A model generated the notes under the pieces. That model was given only the letters and a program-made list of their open reading frames with translations, did not search any database and was not told the origin of the DNA. A stretch of DNA of 64,000 bases from Aplectana chamaeleonis. Taxonomy: Eukaryota; Nematoda; Chromadorea; Rhabditida; Cosmocercidae. Below are positions 48,247 through 58,885 of this stretch, piece after piece; the first letter of the stretch is position 1; the number at the start of each line of letters is the position of its first letter. A program made the position numbers and the translations under genes. The stretch is taken from the NCBI GenBank assembly GCA_029168955.1, contig JAPDOI010000431.1, forward strand, positions 310,001 to 374,000, written 5' to 3'.

Positions 48247-51185
48247 GCCTAACTGCGATTCACCAAACACGATTTAAGATAAGATATAGTGTTATCGACC
48301 AGAATGTGTTGATATCAATCGGAGATATATATGTATCTTATAGTCAAACTGGAGTGAGCGGTCAAATTTAAACGTGTTGCATGCATGTCTGTAATCAATA
48401 GAAGCTGTGTTGATGTTTGAAATTGCACTTTGGACGATCTTCGGTACGAGCAGGCAAGAAACTGAACTGAGTTTAGATGGTTTTACCAGGGACGGTAGTA
48501 ATCCATGCGAAACTACGAGTTTTATGTCGCGAGCTGACGTTCGAAACTCGCAGAATGAACTGATTGAAACCGGGACCTTACACGCATTGTCATGCGAGGT
48601 GTTGCGTTTATTTGCAAAACTTCGTCACTCTAAGGAGTTGAACCCTCAGTGCTTTTAACCATAGCGACGATCACTGGCATTGCACCAAGATTGCACTTTG
48701 CACTGATGATGTTTTCATTGTAGGTGTCTCCCATTGCGAGCACAGCATTGTGTTTCCGGCCACAGCAGAGGCTCAAACTAGTAGTTAACGTCATAGTACC
48801 TACTTTTAAATTGATAGAAAATGAAGCATTGAAAATTGTACACTCAAGGCGTTTATAATGGAATGGAGTGGTTGGTTAAGCGGAACTCAAAACTCAATTC
48901 CTACATACTTACTTGTATAAGACATGTGAAAGAATCTATTAAATTCGTTCCTCATTCGAGTAAATTCGATCGGCCTTCTGGACTACAATGAAAGGACCTC
49001 AATAACTACACGCCTAGACATTTTCCTGAACGTTCTTCGACGGACTCTATTTGTTCTATAAATATGATTGCTGTTAATCCTTCCCGCATTTTTCACCTCT
49101 CAAGTCTTGTGTCAAACCTACTGTTTCCTATTTCTTGTCAGCACTCTACTACTCTCGCACAAAAGCAGGACTTTCTAATCTCTGACTTTTTCTATCGCTT
49201 GAACGACCGCATGAGCGAAAGTTTTTGTTGGTCTCGAAAAAGTTTTCTCACCCATCCGGTAAAAATCATGCTTCTCCTGATAACTTGGGCATAGCAAAAC
49301 TAATCTTTTTTTTGCACACTTCGGGTACTGATACCTTATCGAATCGGACTGATAAGATCATAACTCTAATGAAAAGTGCAAATGCCCTACCAACTTTCGC
49401 AGCTTTGAGTTTTGCTAGAAAAATTGTAGACACTGTGAAAAATTGTAAAAACGTTTGATTACGCTCAGCCCATACCCTGAGTTTGGTGAAATTCCGAAAT
49501 GAATTTCCGCTTATCCTCCCGAACAACCAGCAACGTGTTCCGGAATTTTATTTTTGTGAATTCAGAAATTGAGCATGTTGATGGAGACATATGAAATCAC
49601 GAATTGAACTTCATGAAAAATTCAAATCATATGATCCTCGCACTTGACGAAAAAATCATTTTTTATCAAATAAAAACTTTTTTCGACTACTTCCTCAGAC
49701 CACGGATTTACAGAAAATTGAGGATCTCCTTGAGAAAATTAGGAAGTTATAGAATTATGAAAATTTTGATAAGTTAAAGATTTTTGTTTTTTTTTGCACC
49801 TATATATATTTACACTTGTACTCACTGTCCGAGTTCGTGGCGTATCAAAATCTGCCTGGTAAACTCAGTCGAACGAGCAAAGCAATGCTCGATAATTTCT
49901 GCATCACCCTTATACATGACTCGATTAGGATCTCCGAGAAATTGAATATTGAATAACAAAATTTAAAACACCACACTTCGATCACTTTTTGGAAATCGAA
50001 GAATCAAAAAAAGAAGCTTCTGAACGTAATCGAAAACCGAATGATATAAAAAAGAAATAAGAAAATCGAAAATTCGCGTTCTAACATCAATTCGATCGGA
50101 AAAAATCTAAGGAACAACTTCGGTTCACATTGCTCGACATCGTGGAGTTATGACCTCATAAATTTGATTTGGTAACGTTTCAGTGTCTGAATTGTAGTAA
50201 GTAAGATTAATTTTGCTATGCTTAGCCTATCAGTAGCAAATACCCGCGCCTTCCAGCTGAAAACGTGAAAGTCATGGATATATGACATCATCAGACCAGT
50301 TTCATAAGGTATCAATTTATTACTTGTGTCAAAAGGAATTAATTTTGCGATTCCCTGATCATCAGGAGCAATTTATCGCTCCACTGGTGTGAAAACTTAA
50401 AACTAAACTCGAAGAGCTATAATCCTATCAGTTGAGTTTGATATGGTGTCAACGCCTGACTTCTGCCAAAAAAAATAATTTCGCTATTTCCAAGTTAATC
50501 AAACCTAATACTCGCTTTTCCGGCTCAAAATGCTCCAAATCTTATGGATATGCTCATATCACTTCGACTTCATAACTTATCAAAGCTAGATTAGTGTTAA
50601 AATAGTCTACAATCAAGTTTTTCCCCGCTAACGTGACCAAATCCCGGCTTTTCCGCGTTAAAAACGCGCGATCTACTGATTTTTGCCGAGGTATCCGAGG
50701 TGCATTCTTGGAGGTCGGCTGTCAATAATTTTATGTCAGCCACTGTCTGCGCGCTTGCTGACAGCCTGTGCAAAACAGCACCCACCTCGCATGATGGACG
50801 AAAAAGTCCTCCGCAACACTTTTTCTCCCGAAACTGGGAGTCTCTCGCGTCTCCTCCACCGCTGCGCTGTTTCGCGTTTCGCTGCCCACCTCGCCTAGAG
50901 ACAGAGCCTGCTGCCAGTTTCAGCGATCTCGGGAGGGTGCCCGAAACCAAGAGGCAAACCCGCAATAAGCTCCATAGAACGGAGTACAGAATAGGGAGCG
51001 GTTGACCATTTTGCACCAGATTTGGAATATAGGTCATTTTGAGGTGGGGGTACCCTATGGATACGGATTGAAGTCTGTTTATTGCCATATCGCCTCAAAA
51101 TTGGCTCTTCTTTTGAGGTCGAAACTCGCAGAATACCTGCATGTTTCGATCTTTTCGAAACTCGCAGTTTCGAAGGAATTACTAC
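48247..51185. other. interior of element B, no gene recognised
   Basis: About 2.9 kb of AT-rich sequence with only short open frames on either strand. The word TCGAAACTCGCAG recurs at about 48540, 51120 and 51157. Nothing resembles a transposase or a host gene. Confidence 0.5.
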
Positions 51186-51189
51186 CAGA

Positions 51190-51915
51190 CCAGGTTATTT
51201 GACTAGTTTTGTCGTTCGATAAGAGAGGGCGTTGCTACTAGCCCGAAATTTTTTCGGTTTGTTGGTACACTCAACGTATGTGAAGTTTCATTTCAATCTG
51301 TGAATTCATTAGTTGTTTACAAGCCATTTAGTGTCGCCGTGTCACAGCAATGGAAAAAATTGAATATATTGATTCTTCACCTACAATTATAACAGTAGAA
51401 AGATGGGTTGCTGAATTTGAACGTGGTCGTACAAGCCTTGAAGACGATCCACATTAAGGACGTGCAAGAAGCGCATCAACACCAGAAATCATAGCCAAAA
51501 TACAGGATTTGGTTTTGGAAGATCGTCGATTGACTGAGAGAGATTTAGTAGAGGCTTTACACATCTCATTATGCAGTGTGAGTCATATTTTAGGTGAAAT
51601 TTTGGATTTTAGAAAGCTGTGTGCACAATGGATGCCGCACTCGCTAACAGTGGAACAGAAACACATTCGGATGCGACTTTGTCGGCAACATTTGGAGCGT
51701 TTTTAAAAGGATAAAGTGGATTTGAAAGGATAAAAAAGGATAATGTGCGTCGATTCATCACTATGGATGAGACTTGGATTTTTTCGGCTTTTAAAAAAAT
51801 TAGTTTTTTTTCAAGTGCATTAATGTTCAGGGAGATTATACTGAATAATAAAATGTATTTTTAACCGAAAAATGTGTCTTTCTTATCGAACGACAAAACT
51901 CATTGAACAACCTGG
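51190..51915 (+). mobile_element. mariner-family element, internal-deletion derivative (726 bp)
   Basis: The inverted ends begin CCAGGTTATTTGACTAG on the left and end TTGAACAACCTGG on the right, with GTTTTGTCGTTCGATAAGA shared in both arms. TA follows the right end; the left TA is not preserved. Full-length mariners are about 1.3 kb, so roughly half is missing. Confidence 0.9.
51350..51895 (+). pseudogene. mariner transposase, deleted remnant
   Basis: Mariner transposases cut and paste DNA at TA using a DD34D active site. The frame starts MEKIEYIDSSP, which skips about 30 residues usual after MEKIE. It continues WVAEFERGRTSLEDDPH and hits a stop at 51457, then TPEIIAKIQ and the helix-turn-helix region VLEDRRLTERDLVEALHIS. 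An open part runs 51509-51706. After a deletion comes RRFITMDETWIF, carrying the first catalytic aspartate (near 51763). The segments with the second and third aspartates are gone, and the frame ends in short C-terminal scraps. It cannot make an active enzyme. Confidence 0.9.
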
Positions 51916-52293
51916 TAGGCGGTGTCATAACATCAGTATTCGTGGTTAATTTTTGAAACGCAATGAGCTAAGCTCATAATGATCCTGAGTCTAGTTGCTT
52001 CATATAACCCCCTCTCATACTTCGAAAACTGCGAAAAAATCGCGGAAATCCGCGGAGCAAATCAGAGGCAAATGCCGTTGATAATACGGATTTCCTTGGA
52101 AGCAGGCTGGTCGTGCGATGACCATCTGACATCACGGGTAGAGACGCTGAGGTATCTTCGTAGTATTGAAGGAGATGGATTTTGCCCACTCTCTGAGAGA
52201 GGTATGCACCCAGTGATTGCGCCTTCTCCTAAACTGAAGGACATTAGTGGGAGTGTGCAGGACGTCACAGAAAAATTGCAGGACTTCAGTAGA

Positions 52294-52750
52294 GTGTGCA
52301 GGTGAACAGAAACAGAAACCTGAACCACAACCTGCACGCTTTTCTGCTGCGTTGTGTCTGGTGCTGCGCAGCGGCACCAGATTCTGCACACTCTGCTAAC
52401 TGTCCTGTACGAGCATTGATCATAACATCATTTTTCCTGGATTCTTAGACCGGGCATTGCATTTGTCCATCTACAGTCGGTGCGGATCGCACTGATACGT
52501 TATAACATACGCGCACCGAAATGGCGGCAACGCGAAATAAGAAAGGCAAAGTACGAGTGCTATCTGTGCCGAGTGTAGATGGACAAATACAGTGCCCGGT
52601 CCGAGTGTCCAGGAAAAAATGATGTTGTGATCCCATTTTTCGTACAGGACCGCTAGGAGCGTGTGCAGAAGTCTGCGCAGCACCACACAGCACGCAGCAG
52701 AAAGGCGTGCAGGTTGTTGTTCAGGTTTCTGTTTCTGTTCATTTGCGCAC
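52294..52750. repeat. large foldback, ~205-bp arms
   Basis: Bases 52294-52500 and 52548-52750 are inverted copies. Shared landmarks are GAACAGAAACAGAAACCTGA, CCTGCACGC(T/C)TTTCTGCTGCG and TTTGTCCATCTACA. The loop is about 47 bp. Outside the arms lie short repeats of TGCAGGAC/GTCCTGCACA on both sides (52240-52300 and 52760-52880). It is inside element B. Confidence 0.88.
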
Positions 52751-52911
52751 ACCCACTGGAGTCCTGCACACTTTCTATGATGTCCTGCACAGTCCCTCTA
52801 AAATCCTGCGCACTCCGACTAAAGTCCTGTACACTTCTATGACGTCCTGCACACTTCCTGTGAAGTCCTGCACACTAGTCACTCTACTCACTCTACTTAC
52901 TTACTCTACTG

Positions 52912-53276
52912 CCGCGCACATCCCTGCGCACGCTTCTCATGAAGCGCTTCTAGAGTTTTGCGTCGGTGCGCCCGCTCTTCATAAAATGATGTCAATTATC
53001 TACTACGCTGCGCACGCTCTATCTGAAGTGCTACTCTTGATTCACGAAGCAGCGCACGCTTTTCATAGAACGCTACTCACTATATACCACGCGGCGCTTA
53101 GTTCACGCGAAGCGCTACTCAATTTTTGCTATGCGTCACACCCCTGCATAAAGCGCTGCTCACTTTCCACGGCGCGGCACAGAATCCGCATAAAGCACAA
53201 ATCACTTTCCACATCGCGGCGCACGCTCCACACTAAGCGCATTCTACACTCTACGACGCAGCGAATACTCTTCATG
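52912..53276 (+). repeat. 42-bp-period tandem repeat, about eight or nine units
   Basis: The word GCGCACGCT recurs at 53010 and 53052, with related words at about 52936 and 53094. The period is near 42 bp and the consensus includes CATGAAGCGCTACTCA. Units are strongly diverged. An open frame of 194 codons (52707-53291) spans it with a 14-residue rhythm. I regard that frame as a by-product of the period. Confidence 0.75.
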
Positions 53277-53894
53277 AATGTCGAAAATTAATTCGCCAAA
53301 TGTTTGCTGCGTTTGGCAGCTCTCCTACGTTACTAACACCTACTTACCAAGTAACATCCAAAAAAACGACGCACGATTCCTGAACAACAAAAGGCATCAC
53401 ATATCAATGCGTAGAATTGAGCCAGAATAAGCTATAGGGACCCGTTTGCCCGAAAATTCGCCTGAAGCAGCCAACGTTTCGCAATTAAGCTTTGTTGGAG
53501 CATGATCTTTCTTTATCATGAGCGGTTGGTTAGCTGCTAACCGATGTCCTCCCCACCCCAACATGCGTTTAGCGTAACCGTGGCCTAACCCAGTTCTCGT
53601 CCGGTTAATGAGTGTATGAATCGCGGGTTAACGCTCTTGGTCGACTGATTTAGCTAACTTACTGGAGGAAATGCAATGACGAAACATAGCCTAGAATACC
53701 CAACAAGACTGCACCAATTCACCTTCAAGCTCCCTCCAATTCCAGCGGCTGGTTAGCCATTAACCGGTGCGGTCAACTAACCGCTTCTTTCAACCGGTCA
53801 GTATGCGTGTGAAAAGCTGATAACGGTTGCGGTTATTCGATAGCGCTTACTTACCACCCAAAATGCTTTGATGAATCCGGCCACAGATCTATGG

Positions 53895-54050
53895 TTAGGT
53901 CCATGGCCTGTTTCCTCAAGAAAAAACGTATAAATTCAAACCGCGGCTTGCGTGGCGGTTTGAATCTCAATTTCTTAGATTTTAACCGCCTCGCCAGCCG
54001 CGGTTTGAATTTAAACGTTTTTTTCTCGAGGAAACAGGCCACGGACCTAA
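53895..54050. mobile_element. TTAGGTCC foldback MITE, copy b (156 bp)
   Basis: Ends are TTAGGTCCATGGCCTGTTTC and GAAACAGGCCACGGACCTAA. The internal AAACCGCGGCTTGCG and CGCCAGCCGCGGTTT arms pair. It is about 80% similar to copy a at 37134-37332. It inserted just right of element B, inside the split TTAA element. Confidence 0.88.
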
Positions 54051-54632
54051 ATATGCCTCCTCAAGAGGATAGCACAACAACCGTTTGTATTGCGAACCCT
54101 GCCTTCAAATAGGATTGAGACCAGTTTCAAATATAGGTATGTGAATCCAGCACACTGTGCCGAGCAAAGAGGTTTGTCGATCGAATACACAAAACGTGAG
54201 GCACTTAAAAGCGACTCAGGTGGTTGAATACGCGCACGCGGCGCTCTAGGGACGCCGTGGGAGCAGCGGCTTTCTGTCGTCGCACGTACTAGCTGAAATA
54301 TGAACCCAAAAGCCAACCGAACATAGCTCGATACGACGCTGTCTCGTCACGGCTCTATGATTTTCTGAGTTTTTACTCCGACTTTATATCTTGACCACCG
54401 GTGGCGCTGTTTTCCTGCTTCCTAGTCCAGGCAGATTCTTAGCTGCTGACCCCTGGAGAAGGACGGCATGTTAATGAAGACACACCACTCTCCATTTCTT
54501 TTATACCCTACCTTTTATCAATTGATTATGATCAATTGTGTTTACGAGAGCCGTGACGCGACCGCGTCATGTCGAGCAATGTTCGCTTGGCCTTTACGTT
54601 CTCATCCAGCTGAACTGCTCTTGAGCACCTCG

Positions 54633-54903
54633 CAATTCGCGTATTCGGGATGTTGATCGAAGTCTTAGGGCGAGAGCAGTTTGGCTGGAACACGTGACGC
54701 GCGCGGCGGAAAACTGCTGCGCGAACGTCGTCGTTAGAGCGCGTCAACCGAGCGCCAACTATTTTTCTTGTCAGTGACCCCACGGTGAACGCGCTCCAAC
54801 AGCGAAGTGCACGCAGCGGTTTTTTACCGCGCGCGTCACGTGTGCCAGCCGAACTGCTCCCACGCTGTGACTTCGATCATCATCCCCGTGTATTCGACGA
54901 ACA
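54633..54903. repeat. foldback with GC-rich arms
   Basis: GATCGAAGTC, then GAGCAGTTTGGCTGG, then ACACGTGACGCGCGCGG on the left (54655-54720) reappear in reverse on the right (54813-54890). The AT-containing centre is about 90 bp. Arms are about 75-80% identical overall, with a nearly perfect core. Confidence 0.8.
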
Positions 54904-54904
54904 T

Positions 54905-55905
54905 GCCAACAAAGGCCTGCTAATCGATTGTATTTTTTTCCACCACTACGAACATTTTTTTGGCAATTCTATGATGTTTTGGATTTCTGTTCGGGATAAT
55001 TCATGAAAGTAAAATAAGAATTGAAGGAGAGTTAGAGAGAGAAAGAGAGTTCAGAGTGATAAAGCGGAGATTGAGATGAAAGAAATTTTGGAAAGACCTG
55101 GAAATGCAGAAGCAGGAATTTGCAAGCATAATAAATTCCAAACCGCTTGTAAAAAAGGTCCACTGTATGAGTTCACTCATTCATAATGACAAAACCAGAT
55201 ACGTAACATTCTGAGAAAAGCGAGCGATGCATGTCATATGATGCTACGTGTTTCTAGTCTTTTATGTGTAGTGAAGCTTCTGATGCATTCGAACGCATAA
55301 TTCATCATTATTAGCCATTCTAGGAAACGAACAGCATGACTTCGCTCCTTTCAATACAGTAGACGAATATTTGAAAAGTACATACATGACATTTCGTTGG
55401 CGTATAACCGATAATTGTATCACATGTTCTACCTAAATACATACCTTCATACCAAAACATAACGCTAGCATTAACCGCTATCCATTCCACTAAAATATCA
55501 ACACTTCCCCGGAAACAAAATTGAAAACCATAGTATTCTATCGGAAGGGCTATTCATCTTAGTTCGTCCCCTCACAAAGCGTAGGAGGACAACTCTCGCC
55601 TTCTGGGTAATTTGCACCTTTTTCATTCGAGGTACGTAGGATTGTTCCATTTCTTGGAATGGGCACAACGAGCAATGCCTCCATCCAAATTTTGAGAAAC
55701 GTTTGAAGTCTGGCTGTTTTTATGTTTCGCTTTGGTAGCGGTTGTTTTTTTTTTCAATTCGTAGATCATTCAGTGTTTGCTGTGTCATGAACTATCCTCA
55801 TTTTCACTTGTGATACATACGGTTATAAGGTGAGACTATGCACATTGAAGAAGAAAAGCTACGTGTTTATGTGTTTGTAAGACATCACATTACATATGAT
55901 CTAAT
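54905..55905. other. no gene recognised
   Basis: AT-rich sequence with a short purine-rich GAGA stretch at 55030-55050 and no recognisable gene or repeat. Confidence 0.5.
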
Positions 55906-55906
55906 T

Positions 55907-56061
55907 CCGCAGTCGCGTTCAGTCCGCAGAGTCTCATTATCACAATCGTAGAAGCGAAGCGCTTGTTTTGGTAATGATTTTTTAATTTTCATAGTTGCAT
56001 TTTTTTAAAACAATTGCTTCGCTTATACGATTGTGATAATAAAGACTGAACGCGATTGTGG
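55907..56061. mobile_element. miniature foldback element (155 bp)
   Basis: Left end CCGCAGTCGCGTTCAGTC and right end GACTGAACGCGATTGTGG are inverted. The arms continue with ATTATCACAATCGTA and GAAGCGAA to a ~40-bp AT-rich loop. The left arm carries an 8-bp insertion. No gene. Confidence 0.85.
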
Positions 56062-56155
56062 AACTGAACTATATGTACAGTCTCCTTGTACAATTTAGAC
56101 TAGCGAATGGATGGGGTTGCTGAGGTTTGCTCGCGCACGATCGAAACTCGGATAA

Positions 56156-56599
56156 AGGCACGGTCCGCGATAAAAACAACTTTTGAGCTCTCCTCATAAG
56201 AATGTAGATTTGGTCATCACAAAAGTAAAAATAAGTGAAAAACCCAGAAATTCGCGGGAAAAGCGCTCAAAAACAAAAGATAACGGCTAATTACAGGTGT
56301 CGGCCGGCCCCCTAATTAACGCGATTTTCATTAATGCTTGCTTATACAACATTTATTTTACTGTTAAAGTAATCAGTAGTCTCCTGATATGTTCAGGAAA
56401 TACTTTAGAAGCAAAATAAAAGTTCACAAAGCAGGCTTTTACCCAAATCTCTATAGTTGGGGGCGGGAGGACACCAAGTCATAACTTGCTCCTGAGCGTT
56501 TTTTTTCTCCAATTATTTACTTATTTTCACTTTTGTGATGGCCAGATCTACCATTCCATGGGTAAAGCACAACAACCGATTTTATCGAGAACCCTGCCT
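56156..56599. mobile_element. TTAA element, AGGCAGGGTTC family, uninterrupted copy (444 bp)
   Basis: Left end AGGCACGGTCCGCGATAAAA and right end TTTTATCGAGAACCCTGCCT are inverted. The right target is TTAA at 56600-56603 and the left is mutated (ATAA). Inside, GAATGTAGATTTGGTCATC through GCACAACAACCG matches the split copy at 46836-54104. It also supplies the empty site for element B at 56543. Confidence 0.87.
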
Positions 56600-56603
56600 T
56601 TAA

Positions 56604-57975
56604 CTGGTGGTGTAGCGAACGCCGCGCGGCTCGCCGCCTTGATCGCACCGCATCAATTCATTAGACAAAACTTGATAGGGAGACTATACAGTCGCGGCCG
56701 AAAGTATATGATGCTTTGCATTTTTATGAATACTGTTCTTCGACACATCTCGGCGTAATCTAAGCGAAACTTGATGAAACTTGAATATGTTATGATGCAT
56801 CATCAGACACTTATAACGCACTTGAATTGTGAATGCACAGTTCCCTGATTACGTAGTTTAATAACGGTTTAGCGGTAGTGCCTGAATTTAAAGTCATTTT
56901 CCCGAAATAAGACCATAGAGGCTTCAAACCCGCAGTTTTCTTCTGCCGTAACGAGAGCTTCAAAAGCCACCGTATGTCATTGAAAGATATTAGTTTCTTG
57001 GCACATACATATTCCCGAAGCCGAAACCCATGCAAAACAGGACTTTAAAAAGTTTTCTATCAGAATTATCAGCTTCAGAACCATTTCAGGTCATGCGCCG
57101 CATAAGCATTGACAATGTTAAACTTGTAAATGAATTTCGTCCTTCTCCATTCGCGTCGAAGCGAGATGCCCTTCAGGGGCGAAAACTCATCAATTTATTT
57201 CAAATTAATTTTAAAAAATATGCTGCAATAAAAAACATTCTCTCAATGATGTACAACGGTTCTGAGAAAAAAACCTTGATTTGATATATTACCGTAAACT
57301 CGTTATTGAATTATGTATCTAGGGAGCTGTTTATTCAAAATGCAGGCTAAAGGGTGCGTTAGTTATGTTTTACGATGCCCTATAACATATGAAAACTTCA
57401 GTGAGATTCGATTAGGTTGGGCGGAGATACGATGAAAAGCACTATTCGCAAAAATGCAAATTTTCTTATTTCTTTGACTACGACTGTACGTAGGTTTTTG
57501 TTCTATGAACCACCAGTGTCACCCCCATTGTTCGTCACAACTGAATGAAAATTCAATCGGTCATTCATATTAATTAGGTTGTCGCGAAAAACTCGTCACT
57601 CAATTTTGTATACACATATATTAAGAATTTCTCATTCTTCTTTGGACTGGCTAAATAGGGAAAGATTTTCAGACCCCACGACGTTTCGGAAAACGTTCCA
57701 GTGGAAGTTGTGACTGATGAATAAAGTAAGTAACAAAACTGTCCAAAACAGCGAGAACGGAGCTCTACCACTGCTTCGAATCCAGCAATGGAATTTCCGT
57801 CTTGTCTCATTCTGCTCTGTTTGTTCGTTAATCCATCATAACTCTTTTTCAAATTCCGTTTCATTTTTTTTTTGAGCATTTACGTTTTTTGTTTTTACCT
57901 AGGCATTGTGCTCAACGACTGACACGTGCCTTCTTATGGTAGAACATTGGTGGATATCGTTCCGAAGAAACAAAC
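56604..57975. other. no gene recognised
   Basis: AT-rich. GGTTGTCGCGAAAAACTCGT at about 57578 resembles the start of some mariner-type termini, but I could not find a partner end. No gene is supported. Confidence 0.45.
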
Positions 57976-57977
57976 TA

Positions 57978-58194
57978 AAATCAGAATGAGATAGTAATAA
58001 CTATATAATACTTCAACATCAATCGAATAGGTTGGAAGCTGTGATTGCGTTCTATGAAGCAACCGAAGCAGAGGCGCTTGTCGCGCTTGTTGCCTCTGCT
58101 TCGGTTGCTTCATAGAAGTCTGTCACTGCTGCTAGCCTTTTTGGATGATGATGAAGTATTATATTGTTATTACTGTCTCATTCTGAATTTATTT
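57978..58194. mobile_element. miniature foldback element (~215 bp)
   Basis: Arms of about 100 bp pair from AAATCAGAATGAGA on the left to TCTCATTCTGAATTT on the right. The inner 24 bp, around GAAGCAACCGAAGCAGAGG, are perfectly inverted, with a loop near 58080-58092. No gene. Confidence 0.88.
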
Positions 58195-58334
58195 TGCTCT
58201 CTAAACCTCTAAACAACTTTTGAAGATTAGAACACTCGTATGCATACAAACAAAGTGAAGGAAAATGCCAATCATATGCGAGGTAGAGGATCCCTAATTC
58301 AGTGGCCATTATATCTCCCCATAATTCATTTTAA

Positions 58335-58881
58335 AGGCAGTGTTAACGATAGAAACCCGTATTATAGTTTTCGATGTTTTTGAGTCACTAACTCTATACA
58401 GTAGGAGTTTATAAGGAAAAGTCCCCACAGAACACTCAAATATAGAGAAGAAACCCGTTTAAAGAAATCCCTGAAAAACCTGTCTGTGCCTGTTTGCTTG
58501 TTTCGGAGAATGCGACAACGCATCGAACCTAACGTCAGCGAAATGGCTTCGCGCTTCGAAATCTATAGGTAAGTGGCTTTGCTTTCTGTTTCCTGGACTG
58601 AAAATTCTCCAAAAATAAGGGGGCCATTTTACATGCTGGGATGTTAGAACTTTCGCGATAAAAAATTTTCGAAAATTCGGTGTCTGTTCCTACGGTCAAA
58701 CGGGCGTCGAAAAGTGTTATAGGACGTGGGCGGGGTGGCCCAATGGGTTGGCTGGCCCACGACATTTTCACCCACTTCCCGGCCGTTTTTCATGGCCCTT
58801 CCGTTCCCACTTTTCTCAGTGGGACCCAAAGCTTACGTTATTACCAAAAAGCGGGCAACTTTTTCATCGTGAACACTGCCT
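58335..58881. mobile_element. TTAA MITE, AGGCAGTGTTCACGAT family, copy d
   Basis: Ends are AGGCAGTGTTAACGATAGAA and TTCATCGTGAACACTGCCT. TTAA is at 58331-58334 and 58882-58885. The interior is unlike copies a and e. It shares its right TTAA with copy e. Confidence 0.9.
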
Positions 58882-58885
58882 TTAA

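Larger units (their letters stand above)
47670..53883. mobile_element. CAG-duplicating inverted-repeat element B (6.2 kb)
   Basis: Ends are AGGCCGGATTCATCAA and TTGATGAATCCGGCCA, i.e. the same terminus as element A except for the outermost base. CAG is duplicated at 47667-47669 and 53884-53886. The paralogous empty site at 56537-56550 reads GATGGCCAGATCTA. Subterminal GATTCACCAA (about 48250) is shared with element A. The length is inflated by a nested MITE (47757-48242), a mariner derivative and a foldback. Between 48250 and 51180 I recognise no gene, and no transposase for this family is visible. Confidence 0.88.
46836..54104. mobile_element. TTAA element (AGGCAGGGTTC family), split into pieces by later insertions
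   Basis: The left end AGGCAGGGATCGCGATAAA follows TTAA at 46832-46835. The right end ATTGCGAACCCTGCCT is followed by TCAA at 54105-54108. Element pieces are 46836-46873, about 47330-47669, a few bases at 53884-53894, and about 54051-54104. The uninterrupted relative at 56156-56599 shows that these pieces were once contiguous (about 450 bp). The gaps are filled by a TTAA MITE, CAG element B, and a TTAGGTCC MITE. Confidence 0.85.

Noticed and set aside
52707..53291. 194-codon open frame as a repeat protein
   Set aside because: It spans part of a foldback arm and a 42-bp tandem array, and its 14-residue rhythm is explained by the DNA period.
57574..57879. Mariner-type terminus and C-terminal transposase on the - strand
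   Set aside because: Only a GGTTGTCGCGAAAA word is suggestive. No partner terminus or transposase motif was found.
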